From: an uncultured Oscillospiraceae bacterium
GTDB taxonomy: Bacteria; Bacillota; Clostridia; Oscillospirales; Acutalibacteraceae
Assembly (NCBI GenBank): GCA_902490145.1
Contig: CABUCT010000072.1
Span: forward strand, 1 to 6,534
Length of the DNA: 6,534 nucleotides
Reading direction: 5' to 3'
In this document: positions 1 through 6,133 of the stretch, in pieces
How positions within the stretch are numbered: position 1 is the stretch's first letter
Layout of the letters: every line of letters begins with the position of its first letter
Made by a program: the position numbers and the translations under genes
The notes under the pieces: generated by a model
The model's input: only the letters and a program-made list of their open reading frames with translations
Databases searched by the model: none
Told to the model about the DNA's origin: nothing

Positions 1-2
1 CG

Positions 3-56
3 CAAGCATCGGTTTTTGATTTAATGGGGAGAGTGAGTCCAATGAGCAAAATTTAA
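3..56 (+). CDS. C-terminal tail of an upstream gene (partial)
   Basis: The third frame is open from the window edge to TAA at 54-56 and encodes 17 residues, QASVFDLMGRVSPMSKI. It has an ordinary coding appearance, and the other two + frames stop within the first 25 bases. No family can be named from so short a tail. It lies 71 bases upstream of the MBL gene on the same strand with no terminator hairpin between them, so cotranscription with the next two genes is possible. A chance open frame of this length is also possible, hence the modest confidence. Confidence 0.45.
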   Translation, partial: QASVFDLMGRVSPMSKI

Positions 57-82
57 TAATACGTATTTATATGAATAATTAA

Positions 83-88
83 TATAAT
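83..88 (+). promoter_or_regulatory. possible -10 box (TATAAT) before the MBL gene
   Basis: TATAAT lies 40 bases before the start codon in a very AT-rich spacer (57-115). The hexamer at the expected -35 distance (60-65, TACGTA) matches the consensus poorly, and such AT-rich sequence yields TATAAT by chance. The MBL gene may therefore have its own weak promoter here or be read through from upstream. Confidence 0.25.
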
Positions 89-115
89 TTAATCCTAATT
101 AAAAAATTCATCTTA

Positions 116-121
116 AAGGAG
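116..121 (+). promoter_or_regulatory. ribosome binding site of the MBL gene
   Basis: AAGGAG with a 6-base spacer to ATG at 128. This fixes the start codon and indicates efficient translation by a canonical anti-Shine-Dalgarno sequence. Confidence 0.85.
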
Positions 122-127
122 TTTTAT

Positions 128-907
128 ATGAAAATAACTCATTTTGCTTCGACTGCAGATCGTTACGGTGATATGTGTATAGTGGATTTAGATAAATTAA
201 AAATTATGATTGATGGAGGGGCGACAAAAACTGATGCATTATTATTATATAATAATATGATTGGAGATTATAAAAAATTGTTTGTTCTCAGTCATTGGCA
301 TAGTGACCATTCTGCTTATTTGTCTTACCAAAATCATAATATTAAAACAATTTTGGGGCGCGGTTGTAATGGATTAGTTTACCCAGATGACAATGACATC
401 ACTATAGAAACCGGGAATGATTATGTATTATGGGATTTTATAAAAATATATTCTTCTCGTTTATTAGACATTGATGAAAACAGTAATTCTATGGTAACAG
501 TTATTTTATATGATAATATAAATTATTTTTCATTCGGAGACGCAACTCCCGACGCTATAAAAAATTATAACAAAGAAATATTTTATCTTATTAACAATAG
601 ACCTAACCCAATAATCAAGCTTCCTCATCATGGGTCACTAGGAAATTGTAGTGCTCTTTTAGAGAAAATAAACAACAATGGTAAAATTAGATATATAATT
701 TCGGGATTAGGCGGTGATTATGTTTATGATACTGTCAAAGCAGTTTTAAGTAATGTTTCAAACTATTTATATTGGGTAGCTAAACGGGATTCAAATTATT
801 ATGGTACAGAATCTTTTAGACAAGCACAGCAGAATTACGGAAATCGTTTTGTATATGCTAACAGAGTAATTGTAAATCCTGATGGAAGTATAAGATATAT
901 TGAGTAA
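128..907 (+). CDS. ComEC-type MBL-fold metallohydrolase, stand-alone
   Basis: This is a 259-residue soluble protein with no signal peptide or membrane helices. Visible MBL-fold motifs are an early D29-G-G, the metal-binding motif H56-W-H58-S-D60-H61, an ENSNSMV segment at 117-123 resembling the 'NxxSlVl' strand of ComEC domains, G137-D138-A as the bridging-aspartate motif, and L165-P-H-H-G-S170. This order matches the C-terminal MBL domain of ComEC/Rec2 competence proteins, but the channel part is absent. MBL-fold enzymes usually bind two metals and hydrolyse phosphodiester, ester or lactam bonds; the substrate here is unknown. An oddity is that after IISG (190-193), where ComEC-like proteins usually carry N-x-Y-G-H-P, this protein has GGDYVYDT without histidine. 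The large unknown gene follows after 18 bases, so the two probably act together. The fold is well supported, the enzymatic role is not. Confidence 0.9.
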   Translation: MKITHFASTADRYGDMCIVDLDKLKIMIDGGATKTDALLLYNNMIGDYKKLFVLSHWHSDHSAYLSYQNHNIKTILGRGCNGLVYPDDNDITIETGNDYVLWDFIKIYSSRLLDIDENSNSMVTVILYDNINYFSFGDATPDAIKNYNKEIFYLINNRPNPIIKLPHHGSLGNCSALLEKINNNGKIRYIISGLGGDYVYDTVKAVLSNVSNYLYWVAKRDSNYYGTESFRQAQQNYGNRFVYANRVIVNPDGSIRYIE

Positions 908-915
908 GATTTATC

Positions 916-920
916 GAGGT
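916..920 (+). promoter_or_regulatory. ribosome binding site of the 1295-residue protein
   Basis: GAGGT lies 5 bases before ATG at 926, inside the 18-base gap after the MBL gene. The gap has no room for a terminator, which supports a two-gene operon. Confidence 0.65.
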
Positions 921-925
921 AAAAA

Positions 926-3900
926 ATGTCAGATATAATTATAAACGGCTTGCCTTTGTTGGTTAATTTAGAGCCATGCAATGTAGTAGACAATGAATTT
1001 GTGCCTAAAATTCCCGGTGTTTTGGGCGATGAGCTGCCGGACGGGCAGGCATTTCTTGCACAGGCAAATGCTCTCGAGCAAAGCGAAATTCCGGCAAAAA
1101 TTGCGGTTATGCATGACGGAAGTCAAATTTCACATTTGGATTTCTCTGCTTCCGACTTTACTTTGGACAAGCTTTTCGATTTTCAAACCGAGCAATTTGA
1201 TTTTTTCATATTCAAGGATGTTTCGCTCACTCTTAAAACCGTCGGTCAGGAAGAAACAGAAACTGAGGAAGATGAGCAAAACGTACTTGTATTTAACGGT
1301 AAACTGGATATGGAAAAAGAACCTTTATCCGTATTCAAGCAGTTTCTGAATGCCGACGCTGAAATATTTATGCAAGGCGAATTTGAGCTGAATACGGTTG
1401 ACTTAACCAAAAAAATAAAGCCGACCTTTGCGGTGCTCACGACAGGGGCGACAATGTACGTTCCTATTTTGGAAAACGTTGTTTTGAAATCTGCTGCCTT
1501 TCAGCTTGTTATAGAAGATTTTTACAGCATAGTAAATATGCAAGAGGATTGGAGCATGGAGATTACGCCGTCTGTAATGGGCGAGCTAGAAATAAGTAAT
1601 TTGAGTAAAACTCCTTTTGTGTTGGATTGTTACGGCTCTTGTGAGGAGGGAACAGTACATTTAGGTGCGTCATGCTATGAGATAGAAAATTTTATGAACG
1701 TCGAGGGTTTGAATATTGACTATCTAATTGCGTCGATGAACATAGGCAATGATAACAAATTGAGCCTTTCGACTGAATTGACAGTCGGCGAGCAAACTTA
1801 TTCCTTTGAAGGTGTTTTGGGGGCTAAATATGCGGGAGTTTATGCTCAAGCAGAAAATTTCACTCTTTCGGATTTGAACGAGCTTTTTCATAAAATTACC
1901 GGCGAAGATCTTATTCTGCCGGAATTCGATGTCAAATTTGACGAGGTGGGATTGGGCATTGCCACAACCGACTGCACCGTTGGGCAGGTCTTTTTAAATA
2001 AAGGACTTACATTAAAGTGCAATTTAAGCGTGCATGATTTTAAATGCGGAGTTGATGCCGTAATTACTTCTGACGGCGTATCTGTAAAGGGCTTTATGGG
2101 TGAGCTTAAAGTCGGCGCACTGGATATTGAAGAAGCCGAGTTGAATTTGGACATTTACAAGCGGAGTAGCGGCAAAAGCTCTTCTTTTTCTATTTCGGGT
2201 AAGGTTACGATTCAAGAAGTCCGACTTGATTGCCACGTCTCTTACGAAAAGATAGAAAAAAAATGGAATCTGGTTGTTTACGCAGGAATCGAAGCCAAAG
2301 CTTTCGGTCTCGGAACAATTTTTCCGGAATTTAAAAATACATTTGCAGATTCACTTAAGTTTTCAAAGCTTGCTTTTATTTATTCGTCTGAAGATGCCAA
2401 AACGCAGGATGAGAACTTTAAATTCGAAGTAAAGCAAGGGTTGCAGCTGATGGGCGTTCTCGAAGAAATCCCCGCTCTTTCTGCTCTTACGGGAAGTAAT
2501 AATTCGGGTTTTGTTTTTTCGGCGCATTTGGGCAGTACGGTCGATTTTTCGATTCAAATTCCCGCTATGCAGCTTAATCTCGGCGACACTATTTCGTGCG
2601 ATCCGTTTATGATTAACCTGACTTTAATGCCTATTCCGGCGTTTCAATTGATATTCGGAATGGATATAAAAATTCCCAATCAAGAAATTCCTCTGCATTT
2701 TGACATAGCGCTTGACATAAATGCTATAGAAGCGAAAGCTTCGGCTACAATGAAACACTGGTGGGAAAATCCTTTCGGCATAAGCGATCTGAAAATCGGT
2801 CCCGCAGTATCCTTGCAGATAGGTATCGTTTACTCCCAGTTTATGGCAACCGGTTTACCTTCCGAATTCGGAATTGCCGGAGGCTTGGCAATGGGAGAAA
2901 CAGTAGTAAATATGGCAGTCAAAATTTCCGAAAATCCTGCAGATATGATTCTTTTGGGGGCTTTGTCAAAATTGGAAACAAAAGATTTGCTTTCATTTAC
3001 AAAAGCCTTAACTCATGTTGATGTGCCTTGCGAACTTGTTCCTGAATTTGAAATAAAGGATTTAGAGGTGTACTGTGCACCTTCGGGTGGCTCTATAGGG
3101 ACAATAACATTTGAGCCCGGCTTCAGTTTTTCGGGAGTATTGACGATCTTTGAAAAAAATGCGGCGTTGTATGCAAAATTTACCGATTCGGGTTTTGTTG
3201 CAAAAGGCGAAATAGACAATTTAGATTTAGGGATACTGAAGATAAAGGGATACAACGATGACAAAGCTTCTTTTGATTTGGAATTGACAGAAGATAAGCA
3301 GCTCATTTATATCGACGGAGCGTTTGAGTTTTTGGGATTAAACACTGCCGTCAATGCAGATATTTCTAAAGAAAAAATTCAATTCGTTTTTAAACAAAAG
3401 TTCTTGAATTCTGTTGATTTTACTATTACAGGCAATAGCGTGGGCTCTCTTGACGATTTGGATTCGTTGGATTTTTATCTATATGCCGAAGCGAATAACG
3501 AAATGTCCGAAATTATTCGAAACAAGGTTACAGACAAATTTACCGCTGCAGTCAAAAACGTAGATATAAGTATTGACGAAGCGCAAAAGAAATTAGATGC
3601 GGCGAAAGAAGCATACGAAGCTTTATATCTGCCTGCTATTGAAAAATTGAACAAAGCGCAGGAAACAGCGGATAAATATTTGGACGAATGCGTTTTTGCC
3701 GTCAGGGTAGAGAGAGAAAAATTTAATTCCGAAATTAAAAATTTGGAGGAGAATGTTCAAAATGCCCAAGAAGCTTTTAATCATGTCATTCAACAAGCCG
3801 AAAATGCAGTCAACGCGGCAAAAGAAAAATTGAACAGTACAACCAAAAGCGCCGAAGAAAATTTGGTAAAGGTTCAGAAGGAATTCGACGCAAATATGAA

Positions 3901-4813
3901 AACAGCTCGCGAAAACGTAGAAAAAGCTGAAAAAGCATATAATCATGTATTTGAGGAAGCAGACAAAAAGCTGAAGGCCGCGCAGGAACACGTAAATTCT
4001 TTGCAGAAAGAAATTGATTTAAATTGGAACATATATAAGAATTTAAATTGGTATGAATATCTTTACAAGTCGGAATATTACCTCGCAAAGATAGGTGGGC
4101 TGGAATTAGCTATGATAACTGCAACTGCTTTTTTGGATTCATGCAGAAGCTTTTTGGAAGGATGTATAAATTGGTCTGAATATATTGTTTGGTCAAAAGC
4201 AAAACAAGGCTTGTCAGAGGTGGAATCTGAGGGAGACGCATTGTTGAACAGTGCTAAAGAAGCATTAAAGAAAGCTGAAGCTGAAGGAAATGCGATGTTA
4301 GAAATCGCAAATAATGCTTTGGAAGAAGTAAAGTGCGGAAACGAATTCAATGTATGGCAAGCAGCGTTGCAAGCGCTCGAAAGCTTCCGGGTAGACGGAG
4401 ATAAGCTTTTAAAAGCCGCCGAGGATGCTTTGGACAATATTGCAAGATCAGAAGCGTATATAGCTCTTGAATACGCAAAACAAGCTCTAGATGCTGTCAA
4501 AAACGGATCCGAATATTTGATTTTCGAAACTGCTAAAGCTGAACTCGAGGCTGTCAGACACGGCGCAGACACTATACTGAAAGTATCTCAACGTATATTT
4601 GAATACGGAGGAAATTTTATTACTATTAAACATTTAAAGATGGCTGCCTCTTTGCAACAAATAAAACAAGGTAATTTATTTAGTGCAAAAACTGTTATTG
4701 ATATATTTGGTCATGAATGCGAACTAGGATTTGAAGTGGATTTGCATAATATAGAAAATTCGATTAATAATTTATTCGCATTGGCTTTTAATGAAGCCAA
4801 GCAAATTACTTAA
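926..4813 (+). CDS. giant modular protein: beta-rich body, helical repeat rod, beta tail; function unknown
   Basis: This is a 1295-residue protein with no signal peptide, no hydrophobic membrane helix and no recognised enzymatic motif, so it is probably cytoplasmic. Residues 1-870 alternate hydrophobic and polar residues with many Gly/Asp turns, as in long beta meanders. A module of the type F-x-L-x-x-L-x-x-F followed by F-x-[FV]-x-x-[VL]-x-L seems to recur near residues 78, 312 and 460. Residues 612-655 carry a distinctive block, WWENPFGI then IGP, then YSQFMATGLPSEFG. From memory, similar blocks occur in very large uncharacterised proteins of fungi, bacteria and some invertebrates (DUF6603-like); this is recall, not a search. 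Residues about 880-1035 are coiled coil, 1040-1090 an aromatic-rich helical segment, 1092-1220 seven short helical repeats, and about 1245-1295 a return to beta-like sequence. It is translationally close to the MBL gene and followed by a terminator. Lipid-binding grooves or a scaffold are possible roles, but only as inference. Confidence 0.88.
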   Translation: MSDIIINGLPLLVNLEPCNVVDNEFVPKIPGVLGDELPDGQAFLAQANALEQSEIPAKIAVMHDGSQISHLDFSASDFTLDKLFDFQTEQFDFFIFKDVSLTLKTVGQEETETEEDEQNVLVFNGKLDMEKEPLSVFKQFLNADAEIFMQGEFELNTVDLTKKIKPTFAVLTTGATMYVPILENVVLKSAAFQLVIEDFYSIVNMQEDWSMEITPSVMGELEISNLSKTPFVLDCYGSCEEGTVHLGASCYEIENFMNVEGLNIDYLIASMNIGNDNKLSLSTELTVGEQTYSFEGVLGAKYAGVYAQAENFTLSDLNELFHKITGEDLILPEFDVKFDEVGLGIATTDCTVGQVFLNKGLTLKCNLSVHDFKCGVDAVITSDGVSVKGFMGELKVGALDIEEAELNLDIYKRSSGKSSSFSISGKVTIQEVRLDCHVSYEKIEKKWNLVVYAGIEAKAFGLGTIFPEFKNTFADSLKFSKLAFIYSSEDAKTQDENFKFEVKQGLQLMGVLEEIPALSALTGSNNSGFVFSAHLGSTVDFSIQIPAMQLNLGDTISCDPFMINLTLMPIPAFQLIFGMDIKIPNQEIPLHFDIALDINAIEAKASATMKHWWENPFGISDLKIGPAVSLQIGIVYSQFMATGLPSEFGIAGGLAMGETVVNMAVKISENPADMILLGALSKLETKDLLSFTKALTHVDVPCELVPEFEIKDLEVYCAPSGGSIGTITFEPGFSFSGVLTIFEKNAALYAKFTDSGFVAKGEIDNLDLGILKIKGYNDDKASFDLELTEDKQLIYIDGAFEFLGLNTAVNADISKEKIQFVFKQKFLNSVDFTITGNSVGSLDDLDSLDFYLYAEANNEMSEIIRNKVTDKFTAAVKNVDISIDEAQKKLDAAKEAYEALYLPAIEKLNKAQETADKYLDECVFAVRVEREKFNSEIKNLEENVQNAQEAFNHVIQQAENAVNAAKEKLNSTTKSAEENLVKVQKEFDANMKTARENVEKAEKAYNHVFEEADKKLKAAQEHVNSLQKEIDLNWNIYKNLNWYEYLYKSEYYLAKIGGLELAMITATAFLDSCRSFLEGCINWSEYIVWSKAKQGLSEVESEGDALLNSAKEALKKAEAEGNAMLEIANNALEEVKCGNEFNVWQAALQALESFRVDGDKLLKAAEDALDNIARSEAYIALEYAKQALDAVKNGSEYLIFETAKAELEAVRHGADTILKVSQRIFEYGGNFITIKHLKMAASLQQIKQGNLFSAKTVIDIFGHECELGFEVDLHNIENSINNLFALAFNEAKQIT
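3755..4000 (+). repeat. 54-residue duplication within the coiled coil of the giant protein
   Basis: Residues 944-971 (starting VQNAQEAFNHV) and 998-1025 (starting VEKAEKAYNHV) are clearly related along 28 positions, each ending in NS, and are offset by exactly 54 residues. The span covers both copies and the linker. The pattern is A-rich and K/E-rich with hydrophobic spacing, consistent with a long helix that grew by tandem duplication. The copies have diverged at the DNA level, so this is an old protein repeat rather than a recent DNA repeat. Confidence 0.7.
4199..4585 (+). repeat. seven tandem 18-19-residue helical repeats in the giant protein
   Basis: Residues 1092-1220 split into seven units of 18, 18, 19, 18, 19, 19 and 18 residues, beginning AKQGL, AKEAL, ANNAL, ALQAL, AEDAL, AKQAL and AKAEL. 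The rough consensus is A-x-x-A-L-x-x-V-x-x-G-x-x-x-L-x-x, with a Gly or acidic residue near the middle. Eighteen residues is five alpha-helical turns, and three units (54-56 residues) match the period of the duplication upstream. A superperiod is also visible: SEYIVW, NEFNVW and SEYLIF recur about 55 residues apart. A continuous amphipathic rod or apolipoprotein-like helix is the simplest reading. Confidence 0.75.
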
Positions 4814-4848
4814 TACAGTTAAGGTTAAATCTAAATAAAATAAATTAT

Positions 4849-4880
4849 GAATGCAGCTAAAATGCTGCATTCTGTTTTTT
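4849..4880 (+). terminator. intrinsic terminator of the MBL/giant-protein unit
   Basis: A perfect 9-bp stem (GAATGCAGC at 4849-4857 with GCTGCATTC at 4864-4872) closes a 6-base loop. After two bases follows a run of six T (4875-4880). It lies 35 bases past the stop of the giant gene and is a textbook Rho-independent terminator. Confidence 0.92.
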
Positions 4881-4911
4881 GTATCAATGCCAATATAAAA
4901 AAACTTTTATA

Positions 4912-4940
4912 TTGACAAAATGCAAATTGTGTGATATTAT
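4912..4940 (+). promoter_or_regulatory. strong sigma-A-type promoter
   Basis: TTGACA (4912-4917), a 17-base spacer and TATTAT (4935-4940) match the vegetative consensus at 11 of 12 positions with optimal spacing. Initiation is expected around 4945-4948. It lies immediately downstream of the preceding terminator and upstream of the structured segment at 4947-5037. No other good promoter was seen before the lipoprotein gene at 5117, so it may serve both. Confidence 0.8.
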
Positions 4941-4946
4941 AACAGC

Positions 4947-5037
4947 GAAAGACGGTCTCGAAGTTTTACTCCAAATGACGTCCGCCGAAAAATTGAACCC
5001 GATTATTTACGTCTGTTACTGCATCCGACCGTTTTTT
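4947..5037 (+). ncRNA. candidate small RNA or attenuator leader with end-to-end stem
   Basis: Bases 4947-4957 (GAAAGACGGTC) can pair with 5027-5037 (GACCGTTTTTT) over 11 consecutive positions including two G-U pairs. The whole segment is thus closed by a stem whose 3' strand ends in six U, like a terminator. An inner stem GACGT (4977-4981) with ACGTC (5009-5013) is possible. The predicted start of the strong promoter falls at the 5' edge of the stem. I could not match it to tRNA, 6S, SRP RNA or any riboswitch class whose core I know. Either it is a free RNA of about 90 nt, or it is a 5' leader that terminates or reads through into the lipoprotein gene 80 bases further on. A 62-codon reading frame from ATG 4879 crosses it but lacks a ribosome binding site. 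Confidence 0.5.
5027..5037 (+). terminator. U-tract terminator arm closing the candidate RNA
   Basis: GACCGT runs into six T (5032-5037) and forms the 3' arm of the stem described for 4947-5037. The stem partner is about 70 bases away rather than in a short hairpin, so termination efficiency would depend on folding of the intervening RNA. That would suit a conditional attenuator. A second T6 at 5055-5060 (after GCGG) lacks a convincing hairpin. Confidence 0.4.
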
Positions 5038-5102
5038 AATGGTTTGTGTTGCGGTTTTTTATTTTAAAGCAAACATTCAAAAAAATTCATAAATTAATAA
5101 AT

Positions 5103-5110
5103 GAGGAGAG
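5103..5110 (+). promoter_or_regulatory. ribosome binding site of the lipoprotein gene
   Basis: GAGGAGAG lies 6 bases before GTG at 5117. It decides the start in favour of this GTG over the internal ATG at 5132. The peptide from GTG also supplies the Lys-rich n-region expected of a lipoprotein signal. Confidence 0.8.
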
Positions 5111-5116
5111 AATATT

Positions 5117-5917
5117 GTGAAAAAGAAAATAATGTTATGGGGTTTAATAACAGTAATGCTGTTTTTGACTACGGGTTTAACAGCGTGCAATGAACAACAC
5201 AAAATATACGAAGACGGTTATTGGCAATATATTGTCATAGGCAAGAATACCTATTTCCCTAAAAATGCAGAAGACCGTGAAGTTGCAATCGTGGGTTTGA
5301 CTGAAATCGGCAAGGAGCAGACTTCTCTTGACGTTCCGCGCACAATTGACGGAATGGATGTGACACACATAGGGTATTATAAACGTTCATTGATTATGGA
5401 AGGCGGTGGAAATTATAAAATAGAAAGCCCTAATTTAGAACGACTATATTTACATGATAATATAAAGCAAATTTGCACGAATGCTTTATATTACTTTTAC
5501 TCAAATAATCTGTTGTGGGAAGACGGACTGTTTCCTCATTGCTTTAAAATTTTGTATTGCGGAACGATTCCATTTAATTTAACCAATGGGATTCCCAAGA
5601 TATTTATTTACAAAGAATTATATAATGAAATTAATTTAGCAGAAGCCTTTCACTGGACAAAAACATTTTTATCTATATCCAATGTGGCGTTTATGAACAA
5701 CTACTCTGCAGCAGTCAACAGGGGATATTTCAGGGCAGAGGACGTTGAAAGCGGTGAAAAAATTCCAGAGCCGCCTGCGCCAGAGCGTGAAGGATATGTT
5801 TTTACGGGATGGTATACCGAAGCGGAAGCAATAAATCTGTGGGACTTCGATACAAAGACGGAGATTCCCGACGGCGAAGAGCTGAGACTGTATGCCGGTT
5901 GGCAAGCAAAGCGGTGA
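5117..5917 (+). CDS. surface lipoprotein with BspA-like LRR remnant and C-terminal InlB/Flg_new repeat
   Basis: This is a 266-residue protein with a GTG start. Residues 1-23 form a lipoprotein signal peptide (MKKK, then a hydrophobic core) ending in the lipobox L21-T-A-C24. It should therefore be cleaved by signal peptidase II and lipid-anchored at C24 outside the membrane. Residues about 55-155 resemble BspA/LRR_5 sequence (VAIVGLTEIG, then LDVPRTIDGMDVTHIG, then NLERLYLHDNIKQI), but the repeats are irregular and few. Residues 216-264 form one InlB B/Flg_new (Listeria-Bacteroides) repeat, recognisable by EREGYVFTGWYTE, LWDFDT and LRLYAGW. Such modules occur in exported adhesins and cell-surface proteins; the ligand is unknown. 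It is probably transcribed from the promoter at 4912 through the structured segment. No good terminator hairpin was seen after the stop. Confidence 0.92.
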   Translation: MKKKIMLWGLITVMLFLTTGLTACNEQHKIYEDGYWQYIVIGKNTYFPKNAEDREVAIVGLTEIGKEQTSLDVPRTIDGMDVTHIGYYKRSLIMEGGGNYKIESPNLERLYLHDNIKQICTNALYYFYSNNLLWEDGLFPHCFKILYCGTIPFNLTNGIPKIFIYKELYNEINLAEAFHWTKTFLSISNVAFMNNYSAAVNRGYFRAEDVESGEKIPEPPAPEREGYVFTGWYTEAEAINLWDFDTKTEIPDGEELRLYAGWQAKR

Positions 5918-5944
5918 AATAAAAAAATGTAGGTTAGTTCTTAC

Positions 5945-6094
5945 ATGCGCAAATTTTATATTAGTAAAGAAAAAACTGAAAAGAAATTTGCCGCGCTTCG
6001 TTTGTTCCTTGCGTGCCTGATTGAGCAGGGCGTAAAGGATAGCCGGAGCGCGGCGGCTATCGTTAGGCTAATCAAGAAAGAAGTATCCAAATAA
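5945..6094 (+). CDS. possible small basic protein, 49 residues, unrecognised
   Basis: ATG at 5945 opens a 49-codon frame ending at TAA 6092-6094. The peptide begins MRKFYISKEK and ends VRLIKKEVSK, is Lys/Arg-rich, and looks largely helical with an Ala-rich stretch (SRSAAAIVRLI). No signal peptide or known motif is seen. The 3' two thirds are distinctly more GC-rich than the lipoprotein gene upstream. Support is limited: the only purine-rich sequence upstream (TAGG at 5930-5933) is too far from the ATG and weak. A 77-codon frame runs antisense to it, but that product is Pro/Leu/Ala-rich without a ribosome binding site and looks like a shadow. It could be a small accessory or mobile-element protein, or a remnant. 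Confidence 0.38.
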   Translation: MRKFYISKEKTEKKFAALRLFLACLIEQGVKDSRSAAAIVRLIKKEVSK

Positions 6095-6101
6095 AGGGAA
6101 A

Positions 6102-6124
6102 GACCGCCCCACGCGGGAGCGGTC
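6102..6124. terminator. GC-rich hairpin, possible terminator (better on the minus strand)
   Basis: GACCGC (6102-6107) pairs with GCGGTC (6119-6124), then after a bulged A, CCC pairs with GGG around the loop ACGC. On the minus strand the hairpin is followed by TTTCCCTTTATTT, a T-rich tail suitable for intrinsic termination. On the plus strand it is followed by AAAAG, which is not. It may therefore stop antisense transcription entering from the right, or be a structural element of the repeat cluster. Confidence 0.5.
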
Positions 6125-6133
6125 AAAAGTATC

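Noticed and set aside
4078..4572. 164-codon minus-strand frame opposite the helical repeats
   Set aside because: The open frame results from the Ala/Glu/Lys-rich periodic codons of the sense strand. Its product is Ser/Ala-rich and has no start signal.
4947..5037. Known riboswitch (THF, TPP, c-di-GMP, purine, cobalamin) or 6S/SRP RNA
   Set aside because: A GCATCCG stretch near the 3' end recalls the THF class, but the remaining conserved core is absent. None of the other cores I know could be found.
4879..5067. 62-codon + frame between the giant gene and the lipoprotein gene as a protein-coding gene
   Set aside because: There is no ribosome binding site, its ATG (4879-4881) begins at the last two bases of the stretch that serves as the terminator tail, and a strong promoter plus an RNA-like stem lie inside it. 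A structured RNA explains the segment better.
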